In this document: piece after piece, positions 1 to 10,083 of the stretch | Layout of the letters: each line of letters starts with the position of its first letter | Numbering within the stretch: the first letter of the stretch is position 1 | Source of the DNA: Nitrosospira lacus | GTDB taxonomy: Bacteria; Pseudomonadota; Gammaproteobacteria; Burkholderiales; Nitrosomonadaceae | Direction: 5' to 3' | DNA length: 64,000 nucleotides | Assembly: GCF_000355765.4 (NCBI RefSeq) | Contig: NZ_CP021106.3 | Location: 1,149,137 to 1,213,136 of the forward strand | The notes under the pieces: model-generated | Databases searched by the model: none | Told to the model about the DNA's origin: nothing | The model's input: only the letters and a program-made list of their open reading frames with translations | Position numbers and translations under genes: made by a program

Positions 1-2
1 AA

Positions 3-44
3 ATAAAACTCATCATAGACAGCTGGAATCCGGGCAATCAATGA
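3..44 (+). CDS. lolB: 3' end of probable lolB (outer-membrane lipoprotein insertion protein), truncated by window edge
   Basis: The first bases are open in one frame and read IKLIIDSWNPGNQ before a TGA at 42-44. A hydrophobic strand ending in a basic or aspartate residue and tryptophan is what the C-terminus of LolB looks like, and LolB commonly precedes ispE in beta- and gammaproteobacteria. Only 13 residues are visible, so the call rests on synteny plus this short tail. A second frame stays open to a TGA at 59-61 overlapping the ispE start but looks less protein-like. Confidence 0.5.
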   Translation: MKLIIDSWNPGNQ

Positions 45-60
45 AGCCAACTCTGAACTG

Positions 61-909
61 ATGACCAAGCTCGCTTGCCTCGCCCCAGCCAAACTCAATC
101 TGTTCCTGCATGTCGTCGGGCGTAGAGAAGATGGCTATCATTTATTGCAAACGGTTTTTCGCTTCGTGGATTTTTCGGACCGGTTAAATTTTACTTTGCG
201 CGAAGACGGGGCGATCAAACTTCATACGCCCACTGCTGGCGTGCCCGAAGATCAAGATCTTTGTGTACGTGCAGCAAAACTGCTGCAGCGGGAAAGCGGC
301 ACTTCCCTGGGTGTCGATATTCTGCTGGAAAAGCGCATCCCGATGGGTGGCGGGTTGGGGGGCGGCAGTTCCGATGCGGCGACGACACTGCTGGCACTCA
401 ACCGTTTATGGGAACTGGGCTGGAAAAGAAACCGGCTATTGGCACTTGGGCTCGAATTGGGCGCGGATGTACCCGTATTCATTTTCGGTGAAAATGCTTT
501 TGCGGAAGGGGTAGGCGAAAAGCTTTCATCCATCCTGCTGCCGCCTGCGTGGTATCTCATCCTGATGCCACCCGTGCACGTGTCCACCCCGCAGGTTTTT
601 GCCAGTAAAGAATTGACACGAAACACGATTCCAATCAAAATACCGCCCTTTTCCGTCGAGCATGGGCATAACGATCTGGAGCCGGTGGTATGCCGGACTT
701 ATCCAGAGGTGGCGCGTCATCTGCAGTGGCTCGGGCGGCTCGATAACACCCGGAAGGTGGCGATGACGGGCTCGGGTGCTTGTGTATTTGCCGAGTTCGC
801 CACGGAGCCGGCGGCACAAATCGCGCTCGCGCAGGTTCCAGGCGATATGACTGGTTTTATGGTGCAAGGATTGGATCGCCATCCCATGCATGATTTTGCA
901 GAGCAGTAA
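61..909 (+). CDS. ispE: 4-diphosphocytidyl-2-C-methyl-D-erythritol kinase
   Basis: This GHMP kinase phosphorylates the 2-hydroxyl of CDP-methylerythritol in the non-mevalonate isoprenoid pathway, in the cytosol. The 282 residues match the family length. Lys11 near the N-terminus fits the catalytic lysine (AKLNLFL), and the glycine-rich ATP loop PMGGGLGGGSSDAA lies at about residues 94-107. ELGADVPVF around residue 136 supplies the conserved aspartate, and a third GHMP motif, MTGSGACVF, lies near the C-terminus. The ATG at 61 gives the normal N-terminus. The tRNA-Gln gene starts 4 bp after the stop codon, so the two probably share a transcript. Confidence 0.95.
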   Translation: MTKLACLAPAKLNLFLHVVGRREDGYHLLQTVFRFVDFSDRLNFTLREDGAIKLHTPTAGVPEDQDLCVRAAKLLQRESGTSLGVDILLEKRIPMGGGLGGGSSDAATTLLALNRLWELGWKRNRLLALGLELGADVPVFIFGENAFAEGVGEKLSSILLPPAWYLILMPPVHVSTPQVFASKELTRNTIPIKIPPFSVEHGHNDLEPVVCRTYPEVARHLQWLGRLDNTRKVAMTGSGACVFAEFATEPAAQIALAQVPGDMTGFMVQGLDRHPMHDFAEQ

Positions 910-912
910 ATT

Positions 913-987
913 TGGGGAGTCGCCAAGTGGTAAGGCACCGGATTTTGATTCCGGCATTCGTAGGTTCGATCCCTACCTCCCCAGCCA
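913..987 (+). tRNA. tRNA-Gln (anticodon TTG)
   Basis: The acceptor stem TGGGGAG (913-919) pairs with CTCCCCA (977-983), followed by discriminator G and an encoded CCA (985-987). The anticodon stem CCGGA/TCCGG encloses the loop TTTTGAT, whose central triplet TTG at 945-947 reads CAA (Gln). The T arm contains GGTTCGATCC. The gene lies between ispE and prs, a usual position for this tRNA in betaproteobacteria. Confidence 0.97.
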
Positions 988-1089
988 GGTTTTGAAGTGT
1001 CAGGTCAGTTATACAAGATGCGCGAGATGCCGCTTGTATCTCTTTTGTCTTTCAGCGTCGGTTAAGAATCTCAAATAATCACTTGCCCC

Positions 1090-2040
1090 ATGGCCTACGA
1101 TAGCTTGATGGTTTTCACCGGCAATGCCAATCCGAAGCTGGCGCAGGATGTGGTGCGTCATCTCAACATCCACGTGGGACGCGCGACGGTGGGCCGTTTC
1201 AGCGATGGCGAGGTGATGGTGGAGATCCTCGAGAATGTCCGCGGCAAGGACGTATTTGTTTTGCAATCCACCTGTATGCCCACTAACGACACGTTGATGG
1301 AATTACTGGTACTGGTGGATGCGTTGAAGCGGGCATCAGCGGGACGTATTACCGCGGCAATGCCTTATTTCGGCTATGCCCGTCAGGACAGAAGGCCGCG
1401 TTCGGTGCGGGTGCCCATCACCGCCAAAGTGGTGGCGAACATGCTGACCACCGTCGGGATAGACCGGTTGCTGACCATGGATTTGCATTCGGACCAGATT
1501 CAGGGATTTTTCGATATTCCGGTGGATAATATCTACAGCATGCCGATCCTGCTGGGAGACGTATGGAAAAGCGATTATCAGAACCTGGTGGTGGTTTCGC
1601 CCGATGTGGGCGGCGTGGTGCGCGCGCGGCAGATGGCGAAGCGCCTGGAATGCGATCTGGCGATCATCGACAAGCGCCGTCCCAAATTCAACGTTGCCAA
1701 GGTGATGAACATCATTGGCGAGGTGGATGGACGCACCTGCGTCATCATGGATGACATGGTGGATACCGCCAATACTTTGTGTGAAGCGGCCCGCGCCTTA
1801 AAGGAAGAGGGTGCCGAAAGTGTACTGGCCTATTGCACTCACGCAGTATTGTCGGGCAAAGCGGTGGAGCGGATTGAGAATTCCTCGCTCGACAAGCTCG
1901 TCGTCACCGATACCATTCCGCTGCGTGAGGATGCCAAAGCCTGCGTTCGCATTCAACAGTTGAGCGTGGCGAGCCTGCTGGCGGAAACGATGTTAAGGAT
2001 CAGTAACGAGGATTCGGTAAGTTCATTGTTCATGGAGTAA
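1090..2040 (+). CDS. prs: Ribose-phosphate pyrophosphokinase (PRPP synthetase)
   Basis: Makes PRPP from ribose 5-phosphate and ATP, feeding purine, pyrimidine, NAD, histidine and tryptophan synthesis. The 316-residue protein is the class I length. It starts [18 protein letters not shown], has the [13 protein letters not shown] segment and, at about residue 220, the PRPP-binding loop [13 protein letters not shown]. The start is fixed by the conserved N-terminus; there is no good Shine-Dalgarno sequence just upstream (the bases before ATG are tcacttgcccc), so initiation may be modest or use another signal. It follows tRNA-Gln and precedes rplY, the classical order. Confidence 0.96.
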   Translation: MAYDSLMVFTGNANPKLAQDVVRHLNIHVGRATVGRFSDGEVMVEILENVRGKDVFVLQSTCMPTNDTLMELLVLVDALKRASAGRITAAMPYFGYARQDRRPRSVRVPITAKVVANMLTTVGIDRLLTMDLHSDQIQGFFDIPVDNIYSMPILLGDVWKSDYQNLVVVSPDVGGVVRARQMAKRLECDLAIIDKRRPKFNVAKVMNIIGEVDGRTCVIMDDMVDTANTLCEAARALKEEGAESVLAYCTHAVLSGKAVERIENSSLDKLVVTDTIPLREDAKACVRIQQLSVASLLAETMLRISNEDSVSSLFME

Positions 2041-2097
2041 GCGTTTTTTAATCGGAGCCATCTGGTCGCGGATGCTCCCTATTCTGGAGAAAGCACG

Positions 2098-2784
2098 ATG
2101 CAAATTGAAATCAGCGCCAACAAGCGCACGTTACAGGGCAAAGGTGCGAGCCGCCGCCTGCGTGGTTCCGGCAAGGTGCCGGGCATTATTTATGGCGGAG
2201 AGAATCCGGCGCAAGCGATTGAGCTGGATCATAATGGTCTTTATCACAAGCTCAAACAGGAGGCTTTTCATGCTTCCATCCTGTCCATGGATCTGGATGG
2301 GGAAAAAGAGCAGGTGCTGTTGCGTGATATACAAATGCACCCGTTCAAATTGCAAGTGCTGCACATCGACTTCCAGCGTGTGGACAAGAACAAGAAAATA
2401 CACATGAAAGTGCCATTGCACTTCATCAACGCGGAGAACGCGCCCGGGGTGAAATTGTCGGGCGGTCTCGTCAGCCATGTGCTCACTGAACTGGATATTT
2501 CCTGCTTGCCGAAAGATCTGCCTGAATTTATCACGGTTGATCTGACCGATCTTGCCGCTGGCAATACCTTGCACTTGAGCGACCTCAAGCTGCCGGAAGG
2601 CGTGGAGATTCCCACGCTTGGCAGAGGCGAGAATTTGCCGGTGGCGACTATCGTCATTCCGCGTGCCGTGGCCGCCGAGGAAGCGGCTGCCCAAGTGGCT
2701 GCGGCGGATATCCCGACGACCGTACAGAAGAAAGAGGGTGCTGCAAAAGAGGGTGAGAAAAAAGACGCCGGGAAGAAGAAATAA
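2098..2784 (+). CDS. rplY: 50S ribosomal protein L25 / general stress protein Ctc
   Basis: 5S rRNA-binding ribosomal protein of the long (Ctc) form, 228 residues. The N-terminal L25 domain ([31 protein letters not shown]) is followed by the TL5/Ctc C-terminal beta domain ([26 protein letters not shown]). A low-complexity, lysine/glutamate-rich tail (about residues 208-228) follows, a common feature of betaproteobacterial Ctc proteins. GGAG sits 8 bp before the ATG. A rho-independent terminator follows the gene. Confidence 0.95.
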   Translation: MQIEISANKRTLQGKGASRRLRGSGKVPGIIYGGENPAQAIELDHNGLYHKLKQEAFHASILSMDLDGEKEQVLLRDIQMHPFKLQVLHIDFQRVDKNKKIHMKVPLHFINAENAPGVKLSGGLVSHVLTELDISCLPKDLPEFITVDLTDLAAGNTLHLSDLKLPEGVEIPTLGRGENLPVATIVIPRAVAAEEAAAQVAAADIPTTVQKKEGAAKEGEKKDAGKKK

Positions 2785-2804
2785 TCCCCGCGGTTTTTCA
2801 ATAT

Positions 2805-2844
2805 AGCCCGCTGGAGTATATAGCTTCCGGCGGGCTTTTCTTTT
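2805..2844 (+). terminator. Rho-independent terminator after rplY
   Basis: AGCCCGCTGGA (2805-2815) pairs with TCCGGCGGGCT (2826-2836) as an 11-bp stem with one G-T pair and a 10-nt loop, followed directly by TTTCTTTT. It separates rplY from pth, so pth may need its own promoter or rely on readthrough. Confidence 0.85.
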
Positions 2845-2872
2845 AGCATGTAAGACTATTCTGTTTCGTTCG

Positions 2873-3469
2873 ATGAAACTCATCGTCGGTCTCGGCAATC
2901 CGGGCAGGGAATATGCCGCCACGCGTCACAATGCCGGGGCCTGGTGGATATTCCGCCTGGCGGACGAGTTGCGCATGACGCTGAAAGCCGAAGCGAGATT
3001 TCATGGTTTGTGCGCGTGTACCGGTCAAGGCGATGCAGAGTTGTGGCTGCTCAATCCGCAGACCTACATGAATGCCAGCGGGAAAGCCGTTGCGGCATTA
3101 TGCCGTTATTACAAAATTCAGCCTGAGCAGGTTCTCGTGGTTCATGACGAACTGGATTTGCCGCCGGGCGTTTCCAGACTGAAACTGGGCGGCGGGCTGG
3201 GCGGGCATAATGGTTTGAAGGATATCGCCGCCCACCTTGCCACCAAGGATTTCTGGCGCCTGCGCATTGGCATTGGCCATCCCGGCGACAGAAATGCCGT
3301 GGTAAGTTATGTGCTGCAGCCGCCGCGCAAGGAAGAAGTGCCGCTGATAGACGAAGCGATCCATCGCAGCCTGGAGGTCTGGCCGCTTATCGCGGAAGGC
3401 AATTGCCAGGCGGCCATGCTGAAGCTGCATACAAAAGTAATCAAGGATGATCCTAAGTCCGGTGGTTGA
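2873..3469 (+). CDS. pth: Peptidyl-tRNA hydrolase
   Basis: Recycles peptidyl-tRNA released from stalled ribosomes by cleaving the ester bond. The 198-residue protein has the diagnostic N-terminus [10 protein letters not shown] with Asn9, and TRHNAGAW with the catalytic His19. [12 protein letters not shown] carries the substrate-binding asparagine and [11 protein letters not shown] the catalytic aspartate. No clear ribosome-binding site is seen before ATG 2873, but the start is conserved. It sits between rplY and ychF as in many betaproteobacteria. Confidence 0.95.
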   Translation: MKLIVGLGNPGREYAATRHNAGAWWIFRLADELRMTLKAEARFHGLCACTGQGDAELWLLNPQTYMNASGKAVAALCRYYKIQPEQVLVVHDELDLPPGVSRLKLGGGLGGHNGLKDIAAHLATKDFWRLRIGIGHPGDRNAVVSYVLQPPRKEEVPLIDEAIHRSLEVWPLIAEGNCQAAMLKLHTKVIKDDPKSGG

Positions 3470-3757
3470 AAGGGGTGAAGTGTATGGTTTTGGGGGTGCA
3501 GGGCAAGGCGCAACGACGCGGAATGGTCGTTCGTTCCATTCCAAGAAGTTGCAACGCAGCCATGTGCCGCAAAAACTGTGCAATTCATCACGTAGCGGTC
3601 TCACTCAGAAGGTGAGAGCCAAATAATAGGAAATATTATTTTTTATCATAACACTGGTCTATTAAATGAGCGGTCAACTACCGGATTTAGGATGAAATGA
3701 AGGAAGGTGTCCATCTCATTTTTCATCTCGTGCCATTTGTGGCCCGGATCTGCTATT
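3470..3757. other. Intergenic region pth-ychF with three small hairpins
   Basis: No credible gene. GGAATGG (3520-3526) pairs with CCATTCC (3536-3542). CTCAC and GTGAG form a small hairpin near 3601-3617. The A/T-only stem AATAATA/TATTATT (3622-3640) is followed by four T and could act as a weak terminator after pth. Confidence 0.5.
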
Positions 3758-3763
3758 TATAAT
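3758..3763 (+). promoter_or_regulatory. Candidate -10 element for ychF
   Basis: A perfect TATAAT lies 17 bp before the ychF ATG. No good -35 is present at standard spacing (TTTGTG is the nearest). If it is used, transcription would start around 3770, giving a leader of only about 10 nt and leaving no room for a Shine-Dalgarno sequence; none is visible. Confidence 0.35.
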
Positions 3764-3779
3764 CCACTAAAATAATCTT

Positions 3780-4871
3780 ATGAGCCTGAAATGCGGTATC
3801 GTGGGTCTGCCCAATGTAGGAAAATCCACACTGTTCAATGCGCTGACCAGGGCAGGCATCTCGGCAGAAAACTACCCCTTCTGCACCATCGAGCCGAATA
3901 TCGGCATCGTTGAAGTGCCCGATCAGCGCTTGGCCAGACTCAGCGCGATCGTCAACCCGCAAAAGGTGCAGTCCGCCATCGTCGAGTTCGTGGATATCGC
4001 CGGTCTTGTCGCGGGTGCATCCAAGGGCGAAGGGCTGGGTAACAAATTTCTCGCCACCATCCGTGAAACCGATGGCATCGTCAACATGGTGCGCTGCTTC
4101 GTTAATGACAATGTCGTGCATGTCAGCGGCAATGTGGACCCGGTCTCTGATATCGAGACCATACAGACCGAGCTGGCCCTGGCCGATCTTGCGACGGTGG
4201 AAAAGGCGCTGCAACGCGAAACCAAGCTGGCCAAGTCCGGCAACAAGGACGCGATCAAGCTGGTGGCGCTGCTGGAAATGACAAGGGCTCATCTCGATCA
4301 GGGCAAGCCTGCTCGAAGCCTGGGGCTGGACAAGGAGCAACAGCAATTGCTCAAGCCGCTCTGCCTGCTCACCGCGAAACCCGCCATCTATGTCGCCAAC
4401 GTTGACGAAAAGGGTTTCACCGGAAATCCTCTGCTGGCACGCGTGCAGGAATACGCCGCGAAAGAGGGTGCGCCGGTGGTGGCAATTTGCGCAGCCCTGG
4501 AAGCGGAAATCGCGGAAATGCCGGATGAGGATAAACAGGTCTTTCTGGCCGACATGAATCTGGAAGAGCCGGGGCTTAATCGGCTGGTTCGCGCTGCCTA
4601 CCAGCTACTCGGACTGCAAACCTACTTCACCGCCGGCGTGAAGGAAGTGCGCGCCTGGACCATATCCAAGGGGGATACCGCTCCGCAGGCAGCCGCCGTG
4701 ATTCATACCGATTTCGAAAAAGGTTTCATCCGCGCGGAAGTCATCGCTTATGATGATTTCATCGCCTGCAACGGTGAACAGGGTGCGAAGGAGGCGGGCA
4801 AGATGCGGCTGGAAGGCAAGGAGTATGTGGTCAAGGATGGGGATGTGATGCATTTTCGGTTTAATGTCTAA
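3780..4871 (+). CDS. ychF: Redox-regulated ATPase/GTPase YchF (Obg family)
   Basis: Translation-associated P-loop NTPase that binds ribosomes and prefers ATP over GTP in characterised homologues. The 363 residues match the family. G1 is GLPNVGKST (residues 9-17), G3 is DIAGL, and the fourth motif is NVDE, the NxxE variant that explains ATP preference. A C-terminal TGS domain runs to MHFRFNV. The last 13 coding bases and stop context recur near 16.95 kb at the far end of the restriction island (see the repeat entries). Confidence 0.95.
   Translation: MSLKCGIVGLPNVGKSTLFNALTRAGISAENYPFCTIEPNIGIVEVPDQRLARLSAIVNPQKVQSAIVEFVDIAGLVAGASKGEGLGNKFLATIRETDGIVNMVRCFVNDNVVHVSGNVDPVSDIETIQTELALADLATVEKALQRETKLAKSGNKDAIKLVALLEMTRAHLDQGKPARSLGLDKEQQQLLKPLCLLTAKPAIYVANVDEKGFTGNPLLARVQEYAAKEGAPVVAICAALEAEIAEMPDEDKQVFLADMNLEEPGLNRLVRAAYQLLGLQTYFTAGVKEVRAWTISKGDTAPQAAAVIHTDFEKGFIRAEVIAYDDFIACNGEQGAKEAGKMRLEGKEYVVKDGDVMHFRFNV
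4857..4869 (+). repeat. 13-bp direct repeat at the 3' end of ychF (possible attL-like copy)
   Basis: CGGTTTAATGTCT at the very end of ychF recurs exactly at 16943-16955, with TTTT just upstream of both. The two copies bracket the restriction/GTPase island, which lacks housekeeping genes. Target-site duplication at a gene 3' end is typical of integrated islands, but no integrase remains in between and 13 bp could match by chance. Confidence 0.35.
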
Positions 4872-5073
4872 ACAGGGTTTCGGATTCCGGTGCACCTATC
4901 AACGACTCAAAGCCGAGTATGCCGCTTTCGCCAACACCTCAGGGGCGGGCATGGCCGAACGGCTTACGGCTGGATAAGTTGGGCCTTGATCCGCTTGATG
5001 ACCGGGGCGGGTATGGCTGAATCTGTTTCGCAAAAATGGAGTGTCGGCACGTCACCGACAAGCCTGGCGTGGA
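4872..5073. other. Island-proximal non-coding stretch with short repeats
   Basis: No credible gene. The words GGGGCGGGCATGGCCGAA (from 4943) and GGGGCGGGTATGGCTGAA (from 5005) are near-identical direct repeats about 62 bp apart. GTGTCGGC (5041-5048) is perfectly complementary to GCCGACAC (5078-5085), whose end lies over the stop codon of the minus-strand gene at 5074. This arm pair could serve as a hairpin at the end of the hsd operon, though no T run follows. Confidence 0.4.
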
Positions 5074-5538
5074 TTAAGCCGACACCATCGGCGCAAGCGT
5101 TCCGTCTTCGTACTCCATCACGATGGTCGAAATGCATAGAGGTGCTTCCGGCAACTCCAGCCTGAATTTCTGGTACTCGCCGTTTACGCTGCGGGCCTGC
5201 TCGGGGATCGACTGCGCCAGCTTTTCGATCAGCGGGCCGAATAGGCGTTCGTGGTAATGCTGCTCGTTGATCATGGATGCGTGTGCCGCCCCCTTCATCT
5301 CACCAAAATCGGTGTGCTGGATCGTAAAGTTCGCCGGCACCTTGTGCCAGGAGGCGGAGAGAAAGTCGGTTGCAGCGAGACGGCGAAGTAGTGCCAACTT
5401 CTCGGCATCTGTTCCCTGCATAACGTAGGTCTTACCAGCTAGGCGCAGAATGGTGCCGTCTTCGCCTGAATAGGCCCAGAGATTGATGACCACTTCGGGA
5501 TTTTCCAGCGGCTGTGCGGCGGCGTGGCGATATTTCAT
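5074..5538 (-). CDS. Hypothetical protein at the 3' end of the hsd operon
   Basis: I do not recognise this 154-residue protein. It is soluble, with no signal peptide or membrane segment; it begins MKYRHAAAQPLENPEVVINLWAY and has an acidic, moderately charged composition. A strong ribosome-binding site (AGGAG, 7 bp before the ATG) supports a real gene. It follows hsdR by 93 bp on the same strand and is the last gene of the restriction operon, so a restriction-associated or accessory role is possible, but nothing in the sequence shows one. Confidence 0.75.
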   Translation of the reverse strand: MKYRHAAAQPLENPEVVINLWAYSGEDGTILRLAGKTYVMQGTDAEKLALLRRLAATDFLSASWHKVPANFTIQHTDFGEMKGAAHASMINEQHYHERLFGPLIEKLAQSIPEQARSVNGEYQKFRLELPEAPLCISTIVMEYEDGTLAPMVSA

Positions 5539-5631
5539 TTGATACTCCTGATTGCAATTCGATTCCTCGCCGCTGATTGCGGCCGACGATTGGTAATAGT
5601 CGGTACTGGCGGCACGGTGGATTGGCGCACA

Positions 5632-8600
5632 TCATGCATACACCCCCGCGTTTCGCTCCGGGTAGCTCTCATACACATGCTCGAACACCGCCGAGCATTT
5701 CTGACTGTAAAGTTCAGGCGTGTAGGCACGCGGCAATCCAGCGTCGAGGGTGTCTTCGATGGTTAGCTTCAACTGTGATCGCGCCGCAGCCTTCTGCCGC
5801 CAATTCAGTACCAGCAGCGCCTTTAACCGCGCCAGCAATTCGCGGGCAGCCTTCTTTACCTCAGCCCGTTCCTCCGCCGACAACTCCGGCGCCGGCCGCG
5901 TGAGGATGTCAAAAATGACCAACTCCTCCTCGCTCATGTTCTCACGCACATGCCGTTCCTGTTCTTCGTTCATGCTGTTTGACAGCCTCATCAGTTCCTC
6001 GAACAGTTCTTCGATGCTGCGGCTGCCGGCGTTGTAGCTTTCGATCAGCGTCTCGAACTTCTCGGCGAAGTCGGCGCGGGTGCGGTTCAACTGGATCATC
6101 TTTCCCAGTTGGGCACGGATCGCCGCCTTGAGCACTTCGAGGTCGGTGTTCTTGTGCCTAGATTTCTCGAAGCGTTTGGCCAATGCCTCGAAGTTGATCT
6201 TCGACAGGTTGAGCGCTGGCGGTCCTGACTGGCGGATTTCGTGGCCGGTGATCGACTCGTCGAGCAGGCTGTTGATCTGCCCCATCACCTGGGAAATATC
6301 CGGCTGGTTCGGGTTCAGCTTGGCGCGAATGGTGTCAACGAGCGCGGAGAGGCAGGCGACTTTGCCCGCAAATTCCAGCGCTGAAGAATCGGGCTTCGCG
6401 GCCCGGTAGAGCGTGCTCACCAACCGCTCATGGGCAAAGAAGTCGCGACGCAACGGGTCCGGTGAGATCAGCGCGTTCATGCCGTCCTCGATGTGCGACA
6501 GACGCTCTATGCTGCCGGTCGCCGTAGCCTCGATCTCGGCCAGCATCACGCCGTGCGCGGTGCAGAAGGCCGTGGCATCCGCCACCGACTTGCGCAGTTC
6601 CTCCACCAGTTGCTGCTTGTCCTTGACCGGGCTTTTCCCGTCCTTTCCTGTCCCGTAGATCGCCAGCGCCTTTTCCAGTGAGGCGAAGACATTGGCGTAA
6701 TCGACGATCACGCCGCTGTGCTTGCCGGGGAAGACGCGGTTGGCGCGGGCGATGGTCTGCATCAGCGTATGGTTGCGCATTGGCTTGTCGAGATACACCG
6801 TCGAGCAACTCGGTGCGTCGAAGCCGGTCAGCCACATGGCGCAGACAAAGACTAGGCACAGCTTGTCATCCGTGTCCTTGAACTTCTCGTCCAGCCCCGG
6901 TTGCGATTCGTTCATGCGCTTACGGTGCGGCTCGATATCGAGACCCAAGTTCTGCATCTGCTGGATTTCGTTCTGCCCCGGCGAGACAATCACCGCCATG
7001 TCGGTACTGGTCAGCACTTCCAGGCGGGCCTTCAGCTCCGCCATACGCAGATCGCGCCGTGCCTGCTCAGGCGTCATGCTGGATCCGCCTGGAGGGGGCC
7101 GGTAATGCAATTCGCCCAGTTCCTTCTGTACCCGCTCGGTTTCCGCCGCCCAATGCACCTTCACCTTGTCATGCATGCGCAATGCCGTGGCCTTGTCGAT
7201 GGAAACCATCATCGCCTTGCCCAGGAAGCCACGCCCCAGGAAGTGCCGCACGATGTCCTGCGCCACCGTTTCCAGCCGGTCATCGCGGGTAATCAGGTGG
7301 TATTGCCGCCCCAGCACCTTCTCCAGCTTGGCTTCCTGCTCGGCGTCGAGTTCGGCATCCTCGATCAGACGGTAGATGTTTTCGTTCAGGTCGGGATTGA
7401 CGAGCTGCAACTCCGGCGTGCGGTTCTCGTAGAACAGCGGCACGGTGGCGCCGTCTTCGATGGACTGCTGGAAGTCGTAGATCGAGACATAGTCGCCGAA
7501 CACTTCCTTGGTGCGCTCTTCGCCTGCAATCAGCGGTGTGCCGGTAAAGGCGAGGAACATCGCCTTGGGCAGCGCGGCGCGCATGTTGAGCGCCAGGGTG
7601 TCGTACTGGCTGCGGTGTGCTTCGTCGGTCAGCACGATCACGTCGGAACGGTCACAAAGCAGCTCCGGCGTCTGGAACTTGTGTACCAGGGTAAAAACGT
7701 AGCGGTGATTGCCGCGCAGCAACTCCCGCAGGTGGGCGCCGCTGGCGGCATGGCATTCGTCGCCCTCGGCCTCCGACACCGCACCGGTGGTCTTGAAGGT
7801 CTTGGCGATCTGCTCGTCCAGTTCCACGCGGTCGGTGACGACCACAAACGTCCAGTTGCCGGCAAGCTTGCGCAGTACTTTTTGCGCGAAGAAGACCATA
7901 GAAAAACTCTTGCCGCTCCCCTGCGTCTGCCAGAACACGCCGCCGCGCCCGTGACCGAGCTTGCGCGCTTCGAGCATCGAGGCGATGGCATTATTGACGC
8001 CGAGGAACTGGTGGTTCTGGCCGAGAATCTTGACCAGCCCGGCCTTGTGCTCGGAAAACAGCGAGAAGTTCTCCACAAGATCGAGCAGGTGGGTGCGGTC
8101 GCAGGTGCCGCGCAGCATCACTTCCAGTGACACGCGGCGCACTTCGTCCTCGCGCTCGATGCGCTTCCACTCCACCCAACGGCCCCAGTCGGCGGTGAGC
8201 GAGCCGACGCGGCTGTCGGTGCCGTTGCTGGCGATTAGCAGGGCATTACTCCAGAACAGCGCCGGAACCTGCTGCTTGTAATGGGTCAGGTTTTCGTCGA
8301 AGGCGGCGCGTGCCGACACGCCGGGTTTCTTGAGTTCGATCACCACCCAAGGCAGGCCATTGACGAAGCCGACCAGATCGGGCCGGCAGGTATAGAGACT
8401 GCCGACAACGCTGAACTGGCTGACCAGCAGGAAGTTGTTATTCTCGGTGTGTTCCCAATCCACCACGCGCAGGCGTTCGGTCTTCTGGCCACCGTGCTCG
8501 CGGTCGGGCACTGATATCGTAATTCCTTCCTTCAGTAGCCGATAGACCTCGCGGTTGGCGGCCTCTGGGCTCATGGCCGAACGGTCGCGGGTCAGATCAT

Positions 8601-8826
8601 CGACGGCATTGCTGATCGCATCTAGCGGCAGCGCTGGGTTGAATTTGCAAAGAGCGGCGCGCAGCCGTTCCACCAGTATCACCTCGCCGTTGGTCTCGCG
8701 CCCCAGCGTGCCACCCGCACCAAAGGTTTCTTCCTGCGCCGACACCGTTTGCCAGCCGAGCGTGGCAAACAGGCTGATGGCGGGCTGCTCGACGAGTTGC
8801 TCTTCGCTGTAGGCGTGGGTGCTCAT
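5632..8826 (-). CDS. hsdR: Type I restriction enzyme R subunit (translocase/endonuclease)
   Basis: Motor and nuclease subunit of a type I R-M complex (R2M2S): translocates DNA using ATP and cuts at a distance when the site is unmethylated. The 1064-residue protein has a PD-(D/E)xK nuclease near residues 149-166 ([20 protein letters not shown]), Walker A TQGSGKS at about 301-307, and a DEAH box at 401-404 ([10 protein letters not shown]). It also has helicase motif III, LAFTGTP, and a C-terminal region of helical bundles. The gene starts 3 bp after the hsdS stop. All catalytic motifs are intact. Confidence 0.95.
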   Translation of the reverse strand: MSTHAYSEEQLVEQPAISLFATLGWQTVSAQEETFGAGGTLGRETNGEVILVERLRAALCKFNPALPLDAISNAVDDLTRDRSAMSPEAANREVYRLLKEGITISVPDREHGGQKTERLRVVDWEHTENNNFLLVSQFSVVGSLYTCRPDLVGFVNGLPWVVIELKKPGVSARAAFDENLTHYKQQVPALFWSNALLIASNGTDSRVGSLTADWGRWVEWKRIEREDEVRRVSLEVMLRGTCDRTHLLDLVENFSLFSEHKAGLVKILGQNHQFLGVNNAIASMLEARKLGHGRGGVFWQTQGSGKSFSMVFFAQKVLRKLAGNWTFVVVTDRVELDEQIAKTFKTTGAVSEAEGDECHAASGAHLRELLRGNHRYVFTLVHKFQTPELLCDRSDVIVLTDEAHRSQYDTLALNMRAALPKAMFLAFTGTPLIAGEERTKEVFGDYVSIYDFQQSIEDGATVPLFYENRTPELQLVNPDLNENIYRLIEDAELDAEQEAKLEKVLGRQYHLITRDDRLETVAQDIVRHFLGRGFLGKAMMVSIDKATALRMHDKVKVHWAAETERVQKELGELHYRPPPGGSSMTPEQARRDLRMAELKARLEVLTSTDMAVIVSPGQNEIQQMQNLGLDIEPHRKRMNESQPGLDEKFKDTDDKLCLVFVCAMWLTGFDAPSCSTVYLDKPMRNHTLMQTIARANRVFPGKHSGVIVDYANVFASLEKALAIYGTGKDGKSPVKDKQQLVEELRKSVADATAFCTAHGVMLAEIEATATGSIERLSHIEDGMNALISPDPLRRDFFAHERLVSTLYRAAKPDSSALEFAGKVACLSALVDTIRAKLNPNQPDISQVMGQINSLLDESITGHEIRQSGPPALNLSKINFEALAKRFEKSRHKNTDLEVLKAAIRAQLGKMIQLNRTRADFAEKFETLIESYNAGSRSIEELFEELMRLSNSMNEEQERHVRENMSEEELVIFDILTRPAPELSAEERAEVKKAARELLARLKALLVLNWRQKAAARSQLKLTIEDTLDAGLPRAYTPELYSQKCSAVFEHVYESYPERNAGVYA

Positions 8827-8829
8827 GGA

Positions 8830-10083
8830 TCAAGTGGCCTCGATCTCGATCTGGCCGGAAAGCAGGCGCAGCAGCAGTAGGTCGCGGGTGTGGCGGAGGT
8901 TTTCTATTCGTTCCAGAAGTGTTTCGATATGCCGATGCATCGGTGCAACATGCTTGACGAAGTCAGCCATCAAGTTCTTCGACGCAAGAGCAAAGGCGAA
9001 ATTGAGCACACCCTCTTTCGGAAGCCCCAATACCGTTGTGCCAATCGCATACCCCTTTGCGAAGCCGCGGAAGTCATCTTCGAGGAGCAAGTGATAAATG
9101 AACGACGCCGGCAAACCTTCGGGAAGTCGCACGGCAAACAGGTGGTGAGAAATAAGTATCGGACGATCATCTGCAAAACGTGGAATCAGTGCCGCGCTGG
9201 CCACAACGTTGCCGGCCTGTGTGAGATCGGTATTCGCCAAGATGATGTCGCCAGGCTTCACAGTATGCCGAGGCTTGAAGTCACCGGAATAGGGCTTCGT
9301 GGCGTCTCGACGGAATCCTCCTCCAGTGAGAATGTTCTTGAGATTGACCATAGGATTGCCATCCTTGGTCAAGCCGGCACCGTTATATGAAACCCCTTTG
9401 TCTATGCTGATTAAGTCACCTAGCTTCTTCACCTCCCACCCCTGTGGAATATCGCCGAGGGGGGAAGCGACGCGAGGGTGGTCTTCGTGGCCGGGGAAAC
9501 GGAAATGGACGAACCACTCGCGGTAGAGGGCGCGGGCCATCGACTCCAGAATCTTGATGCGCCGCTGGCTGTTCTCGATGAGTTCGTCATAGGCCGAGAG
9601 GATGCCGGCGATGCGTTGCTGGATGGGAAGCGGGGGAATATCAATTTCGACCTTTGCCAGCTTTTCTCCCGGCAAATGTTTGATGGTCGCGCCTGTAAAG
9701 TACTGATCGAAACCTTTCGAGTGGCCGATATGCAGGAAACTGTAGAAGAGGAAGCGGTAGTCCAGAAACTTCTTTGGCCTGATTCTGTGTAGAGCTTTCT
9801 GGATCATCATTCCAGGAATCTGAGCTTTCCATATCGCACAACGTCCAGGCTCACCACCCTCGCACATGACAATATCGCCGAACTTAAGCCCGTAGCGATC
9901 CATTTCTTTAGGCTCAAAGCGCATGGTTCGAAGGTTGTCCAGCGCAAATTCGCCCCAACGGACGTTTACGTTTGCAAGATAGGAAAGCGGTTCCCCACGA
10001 TTCTTGTTCTGGTCAAGCATCTTGCCCAGACAGAGATTTGTCACTGCTCCCAAGGGCATACGCTCCCACTTAACCGTTTTCAT
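8830..10083 (-). CDS. hsdS: Type I restriction-modification specificity subunit
   Basis: Recognises the two half-sites and anchors HsdM and HsdR. The ATG at 10083 overlaps the hsdM stop (ATGA) and gives 417 residues starting [16 protein letters not shown]; the longer open frame upstream is the hsdM coding region read in another frame. There are two target-recognition halves. The central conserved helix region ([31 protein letters not shown]) ends TRD1, and a C-terminal copy ends in [18 protein letters not shown]. The two halves look intact, so the predicted target is bipartite; the actual bases cannot be read from sequence. Confidence 0.93.
   Translation of the reverse strand: MKTVKWERMPLGAVTNLCLGKMLDQNKNRGEPLSYLANVNVRWGEFALDNLRTMRFEPKEMDRYGLKFGDIVMCEGGEPGRCAIWKAQIPGMMIQKALHRIRPKKFLDYRFLFYSFLHIGHSKGFDQYFTGATIKHLPGEKLAKVEIDIPPLPIQQRIAGILSAYDELIENSQRRIKILESMARALYREWFVHFRFPGHEDHPRVASPLGDIPQGWEVKKLGDLISIDKGVSYNGAGLTKDGNPMVNLKNILTGGGFRRDATKPYSGDFKPRHTVKPGDIILANTDLTQAGNVVASAALIPRFADDRPILISHHLFAVRLPEGLPASFIYHLLLEDDFRGFAKGYAIGTTVLGLPKEGVLNFAFALASKNLMADFVKHVAPMHRHIETLLERIENLRHTRDLLLLRLLSGQIEIEAT

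Noticed and set aside
6901-8130. 409-codon + strand frame opposite hsdR
   Set aside because: Exact antisense shadow of the GC-rich hsdR gene, which has all its motifs in the other strand.
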